DNA from: Lewinellaceae bacterium
GTDB taxonomy: Bacteria; Bacteroidota; Bacteroidia; Chitinophagales; Saprospiraceae
NCBI GenBank assembly: GCA_020636045.1
Contig: JACJYP010000006.1
Coordinates: forward strand, 62,001-126,000
Direction: 5' to 3'
DNA length: 64,000 nt
Shown: piece after piece, positions 37,251-46,000 of the stretch
Numbering within the stretch: the first letter of the stretch is position 1
Layout of the letters: the number at the start of each line of letters is the position of its first letter
Program-made: the position numbers and the translations under genes
The notes under the pieces: model-generated
What the model saw: only the letters and a program-made list of their open reading frames with translations
Database searches by the model: none
Told to the model about the DNA's origin: nothing

Positions 37251-37285
37251 AAAAAAAGGGACGCTCCCCTTCTGAAGAGCGTCCC
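37251..37285 (-). terminator. Rho-independent terminator
   Basis: GGGACGCTC pairs with GAGCGTCCC; read on the minus strand the stem is followed by a run of seven T. It ends the haloperoxidase-like gene. Confidence 0.8.
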
Positions 37286-37313
37286 CCGGCGTAAGCGGCG
37301 ATTATCTGCCTGC

Positions 37314-38678
37314 CTATTTTTTGCCCATTGCGCCGTTGCTTTTTTTCGTTTTTACATGGTCGAACACATACTGGCCCACCTGTTTTCCATTTAAAATACC
37401 GGCTTCATTGCCCCAGGGATAGTGAATACCACCGTACTGGCGGCTCATGGCTACCTGGTCGGCGGCTTCCAGGAATGAATTGAAGTCGCGGGGTGGTATC
37501 CCGAATTCCATCTCCGTGCTGTCGGAAAACGCAAAATTATCGCCGTACAGATTGGTGAGCACCGTCGCTGCGGCAGCCGAAATGGTGCTGTGCGCGCTGG
37601 TATGCTCGGGGAATGGTGGCGTCTGGATCAGCGGCGCCCATTCCGGATCAATGTACTGGTTGATGTACGACTCGGGGCGGATCAGGTTGTAGGTGTATTT
37701 TGCTTTCCAGCTGGAGATAAAGCCGTCGGCAAGCGCCAGTCCTACCTTCACATAACTTTCAGCCGAGTGCATGATGTCGGCTTTACCCCTGCGGCATGCC
37801 TGAGTGGTAATATTCATCCAGTGGCCGCCCGGGCTGATCTTTTTTACGCCGAACATAAGGTGCCCGCTCACGTCCATGCGGAAGGGGTTGTCGTCCCAAT
37901 ACCAGGCCGTAGAATCCTGCCACGGGGTGAGATTTTTGACGGAATTATAAACCTCCATGGCCTGGTCGTAGAATTCGCTGCCTTTTACAGTGCTGAACGG
38001 CTTGGGCGGCTCTGCCAGGAAATGGCCGGCAGAGTCGAGCACCCAGGTGCGGATCTTCGGCCAGCAGGGCTCCAGCGCATCGGAGTAGGCCGGCGGCGTG
38101 GGGCGCCAGCGGTCGGCGACCTTGGTGTCGATGGTGAATTTGGGCGCACTGCGCGTCTGTGCATAATTGTCGCCTTTCGACCAGTTCAGGATGTGCTTGG
38201 CGATCGCGTCGCCGAAAGCCATCGAACGCTCGTACACATCGGGCGGCATATTCATTTGTTTGAAGTCCTCGAAGATGGTTTCCTCCAGGTCTTCAATGTC
38301 GCCTTCGGAAAAGACGAGTTGCTTGCCTACGGTCAGCATCGCGTTGATGCTCGCCAGGGGGAAGCAGTATTCCTTGCCTGCTTCGGGCTGCGGGCAGGGC
38401 TTGAGGTCGTTGAGTTGTCCCGCCAGGCTTTGGTACTCCGGGAATCCCGGCGCCAGTGCTTCATAGGCGGCAATGGCCGAATAAACGTGGATACGCGCCG
38501 ATACGGGCGGCGGGAAAATATCGTGGCGGATGATGTCGGTGATGCGGCGGATCCCCTTGTGCATGAATTCGGGGTTTTCAGCCAGCCGGGCGTAGTCTTT
38601 ATTGTACTGCTGGCATCCGGAACCCCAGCAGCAAAGAGCGATCAGGGTCAAGGCAAATAGTCGATGCTTCATGTTCAT
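37314..38678 (-). CDS. Vanadium-dependent haloperoxidase/PAP2-like lipoprotein
   Basis: 454 residues. Lipoprotein signal with Cys22 (WGSGC). Of the vanadate/phosphate-binding motifs, KYTYNLIRPESY gives K-x6-RP, FPEHTSAHSTISAAAAT is the PSGH-like segment with its His, and SRQYGGIHYPWGNEAG is SR-x5-H. These three appear in order, as in haloperoxidases and PAP2 phosphatases. The active form (peroxidase with vanadate, or acid phosphatase) cannot be told from sequence. It would sit in the periplasm or outer membrane. Confidence 0.85.
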   Translation of the reverse strand: MNMKHRLFALTLIALCCWGSGCQQYNKDYARLAENPEFMHKGIRRITDIIRHDIFPPPVSARIHVYSAIAAYEALAPGFPEYQSLAGQLNDLKPCPQPEAGKEYCFPLASINAMLTVGKQLVFSEGDIEDLEETIFEDFKQMNMPPDVYERSMAFGDAIAKHILNWSKGDNYAQTRSAPKFTIDTKVADRWRPTPPAYSDALEPCWPKIRTWVLDSAGHFLAEPPKPFSTVKGSEFYDQAMEVYNSVKNLTPWQDSTAWYWDDNPFRMDVSGHLMFGVKKISPGGHWMNITTQACRRGKADIMHSAESYVKVGLALADGFISSWKAKYTYNLIRPESYINQYIDPEWAPLIQTPPFPEHTSAHSTISAAAATVLTNLYGDNFAFSDSTEMEFGIPPRDFNSFLEAADQVAMSRQYGGIHYPWGNEAGILNGKQVGQYVFDHVKTKKSNGAMGKK

Positions 38679-38834
38679 TTTTAACAGTTTTTAATGACGG
38701 GCGAAACATCATTCGCCCTAAGATTTCACCTTCAATTATGTTGTGATTTTATGGTATCACGGAGCGTTCTTTTGCGGCCTAAAGTTACCCGATCGGTCTG
38801 GTCATTTGCTTAGAAAAGGCTTAGAGCCTGCTAT

Positions 38835-39392
38835 TCATGAATTCACCACTTCAGAGCTCGCAAAATTCTTCCACATCATGCTCTCCACCGGCTTGTCGGT
38901 CCGGGCGTTGTATTTGGCGTTGCGTTTATTGTTGTAGTAAGTTTCGATATCACCTTCCACGGAAAAATAGATCAACTGGCCGATCGGCATGCCCGCATAC
39001 ACCCGCACCGGCTGCACGCAGGAGATCTCCAAAGTCCAGGTATTGGAAAACCCCACGTCGCCTTTTCCGGCCGTAGCATGTATGTCGATCCCCAGGCGGC
39101 CTACGCTGCTCTTGCCTTCCAGAAACGGCACCGAACGATGGGTTTCGGTGTATTCTTCGGTCACTCCCAGATACAGAGTGCCGGGCTGGAGCACAAAACC
39201 TTCTTCCGGTATCTCGAGCATTTCCACCCGGTTGTGTTTTTTGGCATCGAGTACGCGATCGCGGTACACGGCCAGGTATTTTCCAAGGTGTACGTCGTAT
39301 GAATTGGTGCCCAGGCATTCTGGTCGGAAGGGCTCGATCACGATCTCGCCGTTGCCGAGCGCTTCCATGATCTTTTTATCGGTCAGTATCAT
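38835..39392 (-). CDS. dcd: dCTP deaminase
   Basis: 185 residues, usual length. Conserved segments are MILTDKKIMEAL, GTNSYDVHLG, FLEGKSSVGRLGI with the catalytic-region Ser and Arg, IHATAGKGDVGF, and IGQLIYF. It deaminates dCTP to dUTP for thymidylate synthesis; the bifunctional dCTP-to-dUMP form cannot be excluded. A -7 box (39418-39425) precedes it; it diverges from the CoA-binding gene. Confidence 0.93.
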   Translation of the reverse strand: MILTDKKIMEALGNGEIVIEPFRPECLGTNSYDVHLGKYLAVYRDRVLDAKKHNRVEMLEIPEEGFVLQPGTLYLGVTEEYTETHRSVPFLEGKSSVGRLGIDIHATAGKGDVGFSNTWTLEISCVQPVRVYAGMPIGQLIYFSVEGDIETYYNNKRNAKYNARTDKPVESMMWKNFASSEVVNS

Positions 39393-39417
39393 TTGTTTGC
39401 GATATTCAAAAAGTGCG

Positions 39418-39425
39418 CAAAGTTA
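39418..39425 (-). promoter_or_regulatory. -7 promoter box TAACTTTG, minus strand
   Basis: CAAAGTTA on the plus strand reads TAACTTTG on the minus strand, 26 bases before the dcd start. No -33 TTTG at the expected distance. Confidence 0.4.
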
Positions 39426-39501
39426 CCCCGATTGTATGAAAATCCGCGGTTCCGCTAACTTTTAACCGCAAGTGCTGTTTGGCAGACATACATTTCGCAC
39501 C

Positions 39502-39861
39502 ATGAAAAAAACTATGCTGATCGGCGCCACGCCCAATCCTGCCCGCTATGCCTACCTGGCCGCCATGCGCCTGGTGCAATACGGCCACGAACTCATCCTG
39601 ATCGGAGTGAAAAACGGTGCGGTGGCAGGTGTAGATATACAAAAAGGAATGCCGGATATCGAGGGAGTCGATACCATTACGCTGTACCTGAACGCGGATC
39701 GCCAGCGTGCGTACCACGATTATATCCTGTCGCTGCATCCGAAGCGGATCATTTTCAACCCCGGCGCCGAGAACCCCGAACTCGCGCGTCTGGCCACTGA
39801 GCAGGGGATTGAAACAGTGGAGGGCTGCACCTTGGTCATGCTGTCGATCGGCGCATATTGA
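39502..39861 (+). CDS. CoA-binding domain protein (YccU-like)
   Basis: 119 residues from ATG 39502. A single Rossmann-type CoA-binding domain: MLIGATPNPARYAYLAAMRL at the nucleotide loop, GHELILIGVKNG, and PKRIIFNPGAENPEL. The family binds coenzyme A or succinyl-CoA synthetase-type ligands; its cell role is not established. Confidence 0.85.
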   Translation: MKKTMLIGATPNPARYAYLAAMRLVQYGHELILIGVKNGAVAGVDIQKGMPDIEGVDTITLYLNADRQRAYHDYILSLHPKRIIFNPGAENPELARLATEQGIETVEGCTLVMLSIGAY

Positions 39862-39886
39862 TGGGATGGAATAAGCGTTGTGTTTT

Positions 39887-39894
39887 TATCTTTG
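39887..39894 (+). promoter_or_regulatory. -7 promoter box TATCTTTG
   Basis: TATCTTTG lies 59 bases before the META-domain gene start and just after the CoA-binding gene stop, so the META gene has its own promoter. Confidence 0.45.
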
Positions 39895-39953
39895 AGCGGT
39901 CAACACCACGAAAACATTTTCACCTTTCTTATCCTTTTCAAAATCATCTCAAA

Positions 39954-40346
39954 ATGAAACAATTGCTCTTTTTCGCATGCGCGTTTTTCGCGCTTGCCCT
40001 CGTGCAGAGCTGCGGCAGCTCCAGTGGCATCAAATTCGGCAAGGAATGGGAACTTGTCGAACTCAACGGCGAACAGATACCGGCAGGCGTTCGCATTATG
40101 ATCGTTTTCGACGAAGCCAACAAGCGCTACGGCGGTACCGCATCGTGCAACAACTACACCGGTACGTTCAAACTGGACGGTGGCCTGCTCAAACTCTCCA
40201 ATCCGGGTGTTACCAAAAAAGCCTGCCCTGATATGACCTGGGAAGGAAAATACCTGCCGATCCTGACCAAGATCGACGCCTGGGCCAATATGGACGGACA
40301 ATTGAAACTGATGTCGATGGGAACAACGGTGGCGGTGTACAAGTAA
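39954..40346 (+). CDS. META domain-containing lipoprotein (HslJ-like)
   Basis: 130 residues from ATG 39954. Lipoprotein signal ending LVQSC (Cys20). The META domain shows WELVELNGEQIPAG, YGGTASCNNYTGTF, TKKACPDM and the C-terminal LMSMGTTVAVYK. META/HslJ proteins are envelope proteins of unknown action; HslJ of E. coli is heat-inducible and linked to novobiocin tolerance. Followed by a terminator. Confidence 0.88.
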   Translation: MKQLLFFACAFFALALVQSCGSSSGIKFGKEWELVELNGEQIPAGVRIMIVFDEANKRYGGTASCNNYTGTFKLDGGLLKLSNPGVTKKACPDMTWEGKYLPILTKIDAWANMDGQLKLMSMGTTVAVYK

Positions 40347-40378
40347 ACCGGCACCCTGCCTGCCGATGGAAAATAAGG

Positions 40379-40417
40379 GAGCCGCCCGGTCACGTAACTG
40401 GACGGCTCTTTTTTTGT
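40379..40417 (+). terminator. Rho-independent terminator
   Basis: GAGCCG pairs with CGGCTC around an inner CCGGT/ACTGG stem, followed by seven T. It lies about 30 bases after the META gene stop. Confidence 0.75.
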
Positions 40418-40532
40418 GGCGTTAAAGGCAGCAAAATTACCCGGAAAAGAAGCTGGTGCCCGATCAATACACATGCCCTGTCTTGACTATTGCGCAAGTG
40501 CTGGTCTCCGAAATGTCTTTACAACTCCCGTT

Positions 40533-41330
40533 TCAGCCGGTCTTCTTTCTTTTTTTATTCAGTATTTTCAAATCAGCATATAAATAGTACGCGCATACCG
40601 AAAGTGCTGCTATAACGCTTAAAAGGCAGGCCAAATTTGCACCCTCAATGACTAGCAGCACTCCCAAACCGGTCCAAAACACAATCAGGAGATACAAGAC
40701 GATCCTTTTCAACAAATGCGTTCCGGATAATTCGGATGAATTCAAAAAGCGTGCTTCCTGTTCCCTTTGGAATGATTCGGCCTGCTCCACCACATTTTCT
40801 CCATTCATGGCCTTTATTAATTGGCCCCTGAATGCGCGTTTATTTTTTGCGTTCCATCCAAATGAAAAAGGGTTTGACCTTATGCTCGGTTCGATCATGC
40901 TGTTAAAGTAAACTTTCGTTTCGGTTCGTATCGCAGTGATCCGCACGCCATCCCATTGCCACCCGAGTCCTTTAATCGCCTTTAAGAAGTTTTTTCTCTT
41001 ATTCACAGGTCGCCACTCCAGATAAATGGCCGTTGCCAGAGCGGCATCTTTAAATTGCTTTTCAGATGCCTTTAAGTCCCATATTTCGAACTTTCTCGAC
41101 CTGATTTTGTGCCAGATCATAACTGCCAACAAGCCAGAAACCAAAAACAGGGACAGCGGGAAAATGCCGTCTGACAGGCCCGACTGGATATCGTAAGAAA
41201 ACAGCATACCGATCCAGCCGGTTAGCACGACGCCGTTCACCCAATGCTCCAGGAGTTCTCCTTTGTTCAGGTATACCCTTTTGTGGTCGATGCTATTTTT
41301 AATTTCTGCGGGCTTCATTTCATATGGCAC
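40533..41330 (-). CDS. Membrane protein of unknown function
   Basis: 265 residues; Met at residue 5 is an alternative start. Two hydrophobic helices near the N-terminus (about 32-75) and two near the C-terminus (about 210-255) flank a soluble centre that contains GLGWQWDGVRITAIRTETKV and a Lys-rich RKNF segment. No family is recognised. GC content is lower than in neighbouring genes, which hints at more recent arrival. It lies downstream of cysS in the same direction, 78 bases away, and ends with a basic KKRKKTG tail. Confidence 0.7.
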   Translation of the reverse strand: MPYEMKPAEIKNSIDHKRVYLNKGELLEHWVNGVVLTGWIGMLFSYDIQSGLSDGIFPLSLFLVSGLLAVMIWHKIRSRKFEIWDLKASEKQFKDAALATAIYLEWRPVNKRKNFLKAIKGLGWQWDGVRITAIRTETKVYFNSMIEPSIRSNPFSFGWNAKNKRAFRGQLIKAMNGENVVEQAESFQREQEARFLNSSELSGTHLLKRIVLYLLIVFWTGLGVLLVIEGANLACLLSVIAALSVCAYYLYADLKILNKKRKKTG

Positions 41331-41408
41331 GATGAGGATGTGGCAGGCTATACCGATTTTTTACCGGCATGAACCGTGTTATACAGGTGCCACGGGGTTG
41401 CATAGCAC

Positions 41409-42914
41409 TTACTGCTTGCTCCAGCTCACCCCCTCCTTGCCATCCTTGACCTGAATACCGACTTCTGCCAGCGCGTCGCGGATCTTGTCGCTGGTGGTCC
41501 AGTCTTTCTGCGCGCGGGCCATGCCGCGGATGTCGAGGATGAGTTCCATCAGTCCGTCCACCGTATCGTCGCCGTCGCCGGAGGTTTCGTCTTTCAGACC
41601 CAAGATGTCGGAAATGAAGGTGTGGAAGACGGTTTTCAGGCGCTCCAGCACCCAGGGCGCCACTTCGCCTGCGGCGATCTGCTTGTTGGCCAGTTTGTTG
41701 ACGTAACTGCCGAGTTCGTTTAAAGAAGCCAGGGCCATCGCCGTGTTGAAATCGTCGTCCATCCCCTGATATGCCTCGTCGATCAGTTGCAGGATAGCGC
41801 GGTCGGTGTCGCTCTCCGAGCCGTCGAAATCGCGCGGATCGATCGACATGCCCTGCAGCAACTTGTTGGTATCCATCAGTTTGCGGAAGCCTTTTTCGGC
41901 AGCCAGCAGGGCATCGTCGGTGATGTCGAGCGTGCTGCGGTAGTGGGCCATGAGCATAAAGAACTTGACCACCATGGGCGAATAGCCTTTGCTTACGAAG
42001 CTGCTGTCACCGCTGAAGAGTTCCTGCGGCGAAATGGTATTGCCCTCGCTCTTGCTCATTTTGCGGCCGTTGAGCAGCAGCATGTTGGCATGCAGCCAGT
42101 AGCGCGCGGGCTGGCATCCGCAGGCGCCGAAGTTCTGGGCGACCTCGTTTTCGTGGTGCGGAAATTTCAGGTCGCCGCCGCCGCCGTGGATATCGAAGGT
42201 TTGACCCAGGTATTTGGTGCTCATGGCGCTGCACTCGAGGTGCCAGCCGGGAAATCCCACCGACCAGGGGCTTTTCCAGCGCATGATATGTTCTTCCGAG
42301 GCCTTGATCCAGATGGCGAAGTCGGCCGGATGATTTTTCTCGTCCTGATTTTTCAGGTTCTCGCGGCTTTCGGCCAGTAATTCGTCGATGACCCGGCCCG
42401 ACAATTTTCCGTACACAGCGGGGTTTTCTTTTGCAAATTTGATGACATCGAAATACACCGACCCGTTTTTGATATACCCGTATCCGCGGTCGATAATGTC
42501 CTGCACCATGGCGATCTGTTCGGGGATGTGCCCGGTGGCGCGGGGTTCGATGCTGGGAGAATGGGTATTGAAGATCCGCATCATGTCGTGAAAGCCGACC
42601 GTGTATTTCTGCGCAACTTCCATCGGTTCCAGTTGATCGAGGCGGGCGCCTTTGCTCATGCGGTCTTCGCCATCGTCGAGCAGGTGGCCTACGTCGGTGA
42701 TGTTGCGCACATAGCGGACCTTGTAACCGATATGCTGGAGGTAACGGTAAATCACGTCGAAACTGACGAAGGTGCGGCAATTGCCCAGGTGCACGTCATT
42801 GTAAACGGTGGGGCCGCAGACATACATGCCTATGCGTCCGGGTACGATGGGTTCGAATACTTCTTTTTTGCCGCTGAGGCTGCTGTATAGTTTGATGGTA
42901 CGGATCTCATTCAT
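41409..42914 (-). CDS. cysS: Cysteinyl-tRNA synthetase
   Basis: 501 residues, usual length. Class I signatures: YVCGPTVYNDVHLGNCR (zinc Cys and HIGH-type HLGN) and GRKMSKSEGN (KMSKS). Further zinc ligands are in WHLECSAMS and HHENEVAQ. It charges tRNA-Cys with cysteine. A -7 box at 42920-42927 lies only five bases ahead of the start, so the message is probably leaderless or has a second start. Confidence 0.97.
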   Translation of the reverse strand: MNEIRTIKLYSSLSGKKEVFEPIVPGRIGMYVCGPTVYNDVHLGNCRTFVSFDVIYRYLQHIGYKVRYVRNITDVGHLLDDGEDRMSKGARLDQLEPMEVAQKYTVGFHDMMRIFNTHSPSIEPRATGHIPEQIAMVQDIIDRGYGYIKNGSVYFDVIKFAKENPAVYGKLSGRVIDELLAESRENLKNQDEKNHPADFAIWIKASEEHIMRWKSPWSVGFPGWHLECSAMSTKYLGQTFDIHGGGGDLKFPHHENEVAQNFGACGCQPARYWLHANMLLLNGRKMSKSEGNTISPQELFSGDSSFVSKGYSPMVVKFFMLMAHYRSTLDITDDALLAAEKGFRKLMDTNKLLQGMSIDPRDFDGSESDTDRAILQLIDEAYQGMDDDFNTAMALASLNELGSYVNKLANKQIAAGEVAPWVLERLKTVFHTFISDILGLKDETSGDGDDTVDGLMELILDIRGMARAQKDWTTSDKIRDALAEVGIQVKDGKEGVSWSKQ

Positions 42915-42919
42915 GGGCG

Positions 42920-42927
42920 CAAATGTA
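42920..42927 (-). promoter_or_regulatory. -7 promoter box TACATTTG, minus strand
   Basis: CAAATGTA on the plus strand reads TACATTTG on the minus strand, five bases before the cysS ATG. A -33 box is not evident. Confidence 0.4.
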
Positions 42928-42977
42928 TGAAGACGGGAAACGATGGACGATGTTTTTTGTGCTGTCGGGTGGTAATT

Positions 42978-44024
42978 TCAAATGCCTATGGAAGCAAATA
43001 CAGGATAATGGTCGGAGAAAGTTCCCCGCACCGTGCGGCAGGAGAAAGTCGTAAATTTTTTTTCCGTGAGGATATAGTCGATGCGTAGCAGAGGCAATGC
43101 GCCGGCAAAGCTCGTGCCGAGCCCCAGGCCTTTGTCGCGGAAAGTATCGGAAAGGCCTTCCGATATCTGCGCATAGACGTATGAGTTGGGTGTATCGTTG
43201 AAGTCGCCGCATACAACGACGGGGTGGGGCGAGGCTTCCAGATGTTCGCGCAGGCGCTGGGCCTGCTCGGCACGAATGCCGGTGGCGTTGCCTACCTGAT
43301 GGAGTACGCTGCCGATCTCGTGCCAGGTCTCTTCCTCGTTCAGTTCCGCACCGCCGATCACTTTCTCCGTAGCCACGGCGACTTTGTTCGATTGCAGGTG
43401 CACGTTATAAAGGCGAATGGTCTTTTTGCCGATGCGGATGTCCGCCCACAGCGAGGAGTTGGCCGTTTTGCCGAAGGGCACTTCCCCGCCGCCCTCGATG
43501 GGGTAGCGGCTGAAAATGACCGTTCCTTTTTTCAGGTTGAAGGTGTACGGATAGCCCATTTTCCGGGTCAGGAAGTGGTAAAACTTGCTGTTGGTCTCCT
43601 GGGTGCACAGGATGTCGGGCTTGCCGCTGTCGCGGATAAATGCGGCATATTGGGTAGCCACCCGCTCCCGCAACGAATCGGTGATCCGGACGCCGCGGAA
43701 CAAACCGCCGATGTTGTGCGTAGCGACCACCACTGCGCCTTCGGGCACGGCATCTTTACCAAAGTCGAACCCGATAAAACCGGTGATGTACTGCCAACCG
43801 AGGATCAGGATGCCCAGGTGATACAGCGCAAAACGATTGCGACGCCAGGCCCAGAGGATGATCATGGCGATGTTGGCCAGCAGTATCCAGGGGAAGGCGG
43901 TGCCGAAAAAAGTAAGCCAGGAAAAAGTAGCGGGGTTGACATGCGGGCACAGGTACGCCAGCAGCGTGAGCACAACCACCAGGGCGCTCAGGATCATGAA
44001 AGCATTTTTGAGGAGGGAACGCAT
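42978..44024 (-). CDS. Membrane-anchored endonuclease/exonuclease/phosphatase (EEP) family protein
   Basis: 348 residues. Three hydrophobic helices in the first 85 residues, then the EEP domain: THNIGGL, CTQETNS with the metal-binding Glu, CGDFNDTP with catalytic Asp and Asn, LRIDYIL, and SDHYPVF with the terminal Asp-His. The catalytic domain would face the periplasm. Substrates in the family include DNA, inositol phosphates and sphingomyelin; none is predictable here. Upstream of cysS by 63 bases on the same strand. Confidence 0.88.
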   Translation of the reverse strand: MRSLLKNAFMILSALVVVLTLLAYLCPHVNPATFSWLTFFGTAFPWILLANIAMIILWAWRRNRFALYHLGILILGWQYITGFIGFDFGKDAVPEGAVVVATHNIGGLFRGVRITDSLRERVATQYAAFIRDSGKPDILCTQETNSKFYHFLTRKMGYPYTFNLKKGTVIFSRYPIEGGGEVPFGKTANSSLWADIRIGKKTIRLYNVHLQSNKVAVATEKVIGGAELNEEETWHEIGSVLHQVGNATGIRAEQAQRLREHLEASPHPVVVCGDFNDTPNSYVYAQISEGLSDTFRDKGLGLGTSFAGALPLLRIDYILTEKKFTTFSCRTVRGTFSDHYPVFASIGI

Positions 44025-44118
44025 GTCGTCGGATCGATCTTTGGGGCAGGGGGCTATTCACGTAGTGATAACGGAAGACCCGCCCATTTACTATACGCAC
44101 CGCGTGATGTACGGCTGC

Positions 44119-45039
44119 TTATCTTTTGCTGGCGTTGTATAAAAAGTCTTTTTCTTCCTGGCTGAGGTTTTCGTAGCCATTCTCCTTGATCTTGTCAAGG
44201 ATGGCGTCAAGCCGTTCCTGAAACCCCAAATCTTCGGTGTCGCTCGCCCCGCTGCCTTTCCCCCCGCCGAAACTGACCTTGAAAGCGGGTTGTTTTTTGC
44301 GGCTTTGCTTTTTATTCTGCGCGCTTTTTCCCGGAGAGAACAGCCCCATGACGCGGTCCAGCAGCCGGTTGATCGGCCCGGAAAGGTCGCGGCCGTCGCG
44401 CAGGTGGTATACGAACCAGCAACCCATGGCGAAGCCGCCGATGTGCGCTGCATGGCCGCCGGTGTTGCTCTGATTGGCGATACCGACGAGGTCGAGCAGT
44501 ACCAGCACCAGCACGATGTATTTGACTTTCACTTCACCCAGCAGGATCAGCATTACGCGGTAGTCGGGCGCCAGCACCAGCGCCGCCCCGGCCAGGGCCA
44601 TGATGGCGCCCGAGGCGCCCAGCGCATATGTGCCTACATAGGGCAGAAACTGCGCCGAGATAAAGTAGAGCACGTTGCCTACCAGCCCACCCAGCAGATA
44701 GATCGGCAGCACCCGACGGTCGCCGATGAGATCGCCGACGATGACACCGAACAGGTACAGGGTGATCAGGTTGCCCAGAAAATGCATAAACCCTTCGTGC
44801 AGGAACATGCTGGTGATGATCGACCAGGGGTGCCACAGCAGCGTGACCCAGTCGCTGGGCATGCAAAAAAGGTATAATACATCGTCGAAAAGCGCATGCG
44901 CCTGCGTGACCCACAGAAAAAAATGGATGAGATTGACCAGCACGAACACGGCGAAATTGATGATCACCAGCCTGGTTACCATGTTCCCCGCGCGAAACGA
45001 ATGCTTTATATCCTCCCAAATTGACCTGAAAACCGCCAT
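44119..45039 (-). CDS. Rhomboid family intramembrane serine protease with C-terminal helical extension
   Basis: 306 residues. Six hydrophobic helices in residues 15-210. Catalytic Ser lies in ALGASGAIMAL (GxSG) and His in HAAHIGGFAMG. A soluble 95-residue tail follows, rich in Lys and Gly, and ends with a conserved helical piece (LDAILDKIKENGYENLSQEE) found in Bacteroidota rhomboids. It cuts membrane proteins within or near the bilayer; targets unknown. A second rhomboid gene lies 114 bases upstream, in the same direction, each with its own promoter. Confidence 0.92.
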   Translation of the reverse strand: MAVFRSIWEDIKHSFRAGNMVTRLVIINFAVFVLVNLIHFFLWVTQAHALFDDVLYLFCMPSDWVTLLWHPWSIITSMFLHEGFMHFLGNLITLYLFGVIVGDLIGDRRVLPIYLLGGLVGNVLYFISAQFLPYVGTYALGASGAIMALAGAALVLAPDYRVMLILLGEVKVKYIVLVLVLLDLVGIANQSNTGGHAAHIGGFAMGCWFVYHLRDGRDLSGPINRLLDRVMGLFSPGKSAQNKKQSRKKQPAFKVSFGGGKGSGASDTEDLGFQERLDAILDKIKENGYENLSQEEKDFLYNASKR

Positions 45040-45098
45040 TTTTCTTGTTTGATAAAAGGAATTGAACCCTCACAGCATCGGGATGCCGGATACGGGAT

Positions 45099-45130
45099 CA
45101 AAGATAAAATCCGCAGCCCCGAACATCAAA
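45099..45130 (-). promoter_or_regulatory. Promoter TTTG-N20-TATCTTTG, minus strand
   Basis: On the minus strand TTTG (45130-45127) and TATCTTTG (45106-45099) are 20 bases apart, 59 bases before the rhomboid start at 45039. Confidence 0.6.
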
Positions 45131-45153
45131 AAAACGAGGGATGAATGCCTATG

Positions 45154-45816
45154 TTATCTGATCCGGCCCTTATACCAGATCATGATCAATATAAAACCAA
45201 AAACCGCGCCGCCTAAGTGTGCAAAGTGCGCAATTCCGGTCGAATGGCCTTTTACCCCGTAAAACAACTCGAGCCCGGCCATGATCGGCACGAAATATTT
45301 CGCTTTCAGCGATACGGGGGGAAACAACAGGCTGATCACCTGGTTGGGAAAAAGGTAGGCAAATGCCACCATAATGCCGAAAATGGCTCCCGAAGCACCC
45401 AGCATGGGCCCGCCCCAGGTGGTCGGATCGATACCCATCTCAGTCAATTCCCACCACTGCACCCCGACGTGCAGGGCAAAGGCGCCCACGCCGCAAAAGA
45501 GGTAGTAAAACAAAAAACGCCGGTGCCCCCAGGCCATTTCCACCATCGGGCCGAAAATGTACAGCGTGAACATATTGAAGGCGAGGTGCATGATGTCGCC
45601 GTGCATAAACATATGCGTAGCGATCTGGTAAGGCTGAAAATGCTCCGAACCCGGCAGGAAGGCCGCCAGCTGCAAGCGCCCCAGCACATCGTACTCATGA
45701 CCGTTCCAGTGTTCCGGACCCATGATGACATAAGTGCCGACGAACATGAGCGCATTGATGATGATCAGATGGCGGACGACGCCGGAAAAGGGCTGGTAGA
45801 ATTGGTAGTATGACAT
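45154..45816 (-). CDS. Rhomboid family intramembrane serine protease (second copy)
   Basis: 220 residues from ATG 45816 (MSYYQFYQPFSGVVRHLI); the frame stays open to 46155 but the promoter is at 45866-45897. Catalytic Ser in LGASGAIFGIM and His in HFAHLGGAVFG; FNMFTLYIFG provides the oxyanion-site Asn. There is no C-terminal extension, unlike the neighbouring rhomboid. Confidence 0.92.
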   Translation of the reverse strand: MSYYQFYQPFSGVVRHLIIINALMFVGTYVIMGPEHWNGHEYDVLGRLQLAAFLPGSEHFQPYQIATHMFMHGDIMHLAFNMFTLYIFGPMVEMAWGHRRFLFYYLFCGVGAFALHVGVQWWELTEMGIDPTTWGGPMLGASGAIFGIMVAFAYLFPNQVISLLFPPVSLKAKYFVPIMAGLELFYGVKGHSTGIAHFAHLGGAVFGFILIMIWYKGRIR

Positions 45817-45865
45817 CGGCTTGTTTGCGTATCGCGTGTTTCGGGGTGTTTTGAAAAATTCGCCC

Positions 45866-45897
45866 CAAAAGTATCCAGATGCCCCGATTCTCCCAAA
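45866..45897 (-). promoter_or_regulatory. Promoter TTTG-N20-TACTTTTG, minus strand
   Basis: TTTG (45897-45894) and TACTTTTG (45873-45866) on the minus strand are 20 bases apart, 49 bases before the rhomboid start at 45816. Spacing is identical to that of the other rhomboid gene. Confidence 0.6.
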
Positions 45898-46000
45898 AAA
45901 AGTCTGCCGAGCGGTCGTCAAAACGGGTCTGCCGTGCGAATTTACCGGACGGAGTGATATTATCTGCAACAACCTACCTTCGCATGCAAATAGCATATTC

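Noticed and set aside
45821..46000. Sixty-residue N-terminal extension of the BaiN-like protein
   Set aside because: It precedes the FAD-binding strand that normally begins the protein and overlaps the divergent rhomboid promoter; GTG at 46001 fits better.
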